Shown in pieces: positions 63,882 through 64,000 of a DNA stretch of 64,000 bases. The notes beneath the pieces were generated by a model. The model had not been told where the DNA came from. It saw only the letters and a list, made by a program, of their open reading frames with translations, and ran no database searches. The first letter of the stretch is position 1; the number at the start of each line of letters is the position of its first letter. This stretch comes from Olleya sp. YS (lineage in GTDB: Bacteria > Bacteroidota > Bacteroidia > Flavobacteriales > Flavobacteriaceae). The stretch spans positions 2,257,001 through 2,321,000 of the forward strand of contig NZ_CP121685.1 in NCBI RefSeq assembly GCF_029760915.1, written 5' to 3'. Position numbers and translations under genes: made by a program.

Positions 63882-64000
63882 TTACTTAACACTTACACTA
63901 AGTTCTTTGTTTAAAAACTTTGCAGTGTAACTTTTATTGTGTTTTGCGACCACTTCTGGAGTGCCTTCAACAACGACTTGTCCACCACCTTTACCGCCTT
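63882..64000 (-). CDS. uvrA: UvrABC system protein A, C-terminal end (partial)
   Basis: Only the last 39 codons are in the window; the gene continues beyond 64000. The reading is GGKGGGQVVVEGTPEVVAKH followed by KSYTAKFL and a short charged tail. The pattern GGxGGG-(V/I)-x-G-TPE-x-(V/I)-A ... S-x-T-(A/G)-x-(F/Y)-L is the highly conserved end of UvrA. UvrA is the ATP-dependent damage sensor of nucleotide excision repair. It is separated from the tiny membrane protein gene by about 70 bases without features. Confidence 0.85.
   Translation of the reverse strand, partial: GGKGGGQVVVEGTPEVVAKHNKSYTAKFLNKELSVSVK

Overview
This window comes from an AT-rich chromosome of the Bacteroidota, almost certainly the family Flavobacteriaceae (an Olleya/Lacinutrix/Psychroserpens-like marine genus is my guess; species cannot be told from this). 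The evidence is the gene families present (DUF4290 next to murA, HYC_CC_PP proteins, TonB receptor with carboxypeptidase-like domain, type IX secretion C-terminal domains, Y_Y_Y sensor kinases, a fused E1 alpha/beta dehydrogenase), the absence of obvious Shine-Dalgarno sites, and many copies of the Bacteroidota -7 promoter box TAnnTTTG upstream of genes. No rRNA, tRNA, CRISPR array, phage or transposase was seen.

Layout. 1-2.0 kb: DUF4290 gene and murA (with Asp in place of the active-site Cys). 2.05-2.5 kb: a heptamer tandem repeat and a SnoaL-like gene. 2.5-4.87 kb: three small minus-strand accessory genes (Zn-ribbon-like protein, YD-repeat secreted protein, small lipoprotein), each bounded by its own matched pair of short complementary core sequences and separated by 80-140 nt imperfect palindromes. 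This is the architecture of integron gene cassettes with attC sites, but the core sequences are atypical and no integrase is present. I consider it the most interesting structure in the window. 4.87-8.8 kb: two paralogous M28 peptidases and a DUF3108 operon. 8.86-12.7 kb: a metal-handling operon (HYC_CC_PP protein, HMA-membrane protein fusion, TonB receptor, secreted HMA protein). 12.7-20.7 kb: thioredoxin-fold lipoprotein, ABC-F ATPase, DUF2007 protein, fasciclin protein, pheT. 20.9-26.3 kb: T9SS-exported endonuclease I, a lipoprotein plus charged coiled-coil pair, redoxin. 26.4-34.4 kb: metallophosphoesterase, M50 protease, miaE, recG, M1 aminopeptidase, patatin. 34.5-43 kb: FMN glutamate-synthase-like protein, a two-component LuxR response regulator/propeller sensor kinase pair, uvrD/pcrA. 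43-50.6 kb: esterase, YciO-like protein, VOC protein, OmpA, glycosyltransferase, holA, DinB, cupin, a small gene behind an operator-like palindrome, PfpI/DJ-1. 50.7-56 kb: DUF4145 protein, DUF202, DoxX operon, membrane-bound AraC regulator, alpha/beta hydrolase. 56-64 kb: fused E1 ketoacid dehydrogenase, an operon of LOG-family protein, T9SS nuclease and an M1-like pseudopeptidase/outer-membrane barrel fusion, a tiny membrane protein, and the C-terminal end of uvrA.

Most genes are housekeeping or envelope functions typical of the family. Convergent gene pairs usually share a strong hairpin terminator. Accessory signals concentrate at 2.0-4.9 kb and, more weakly, 49.5-52.1 kb.
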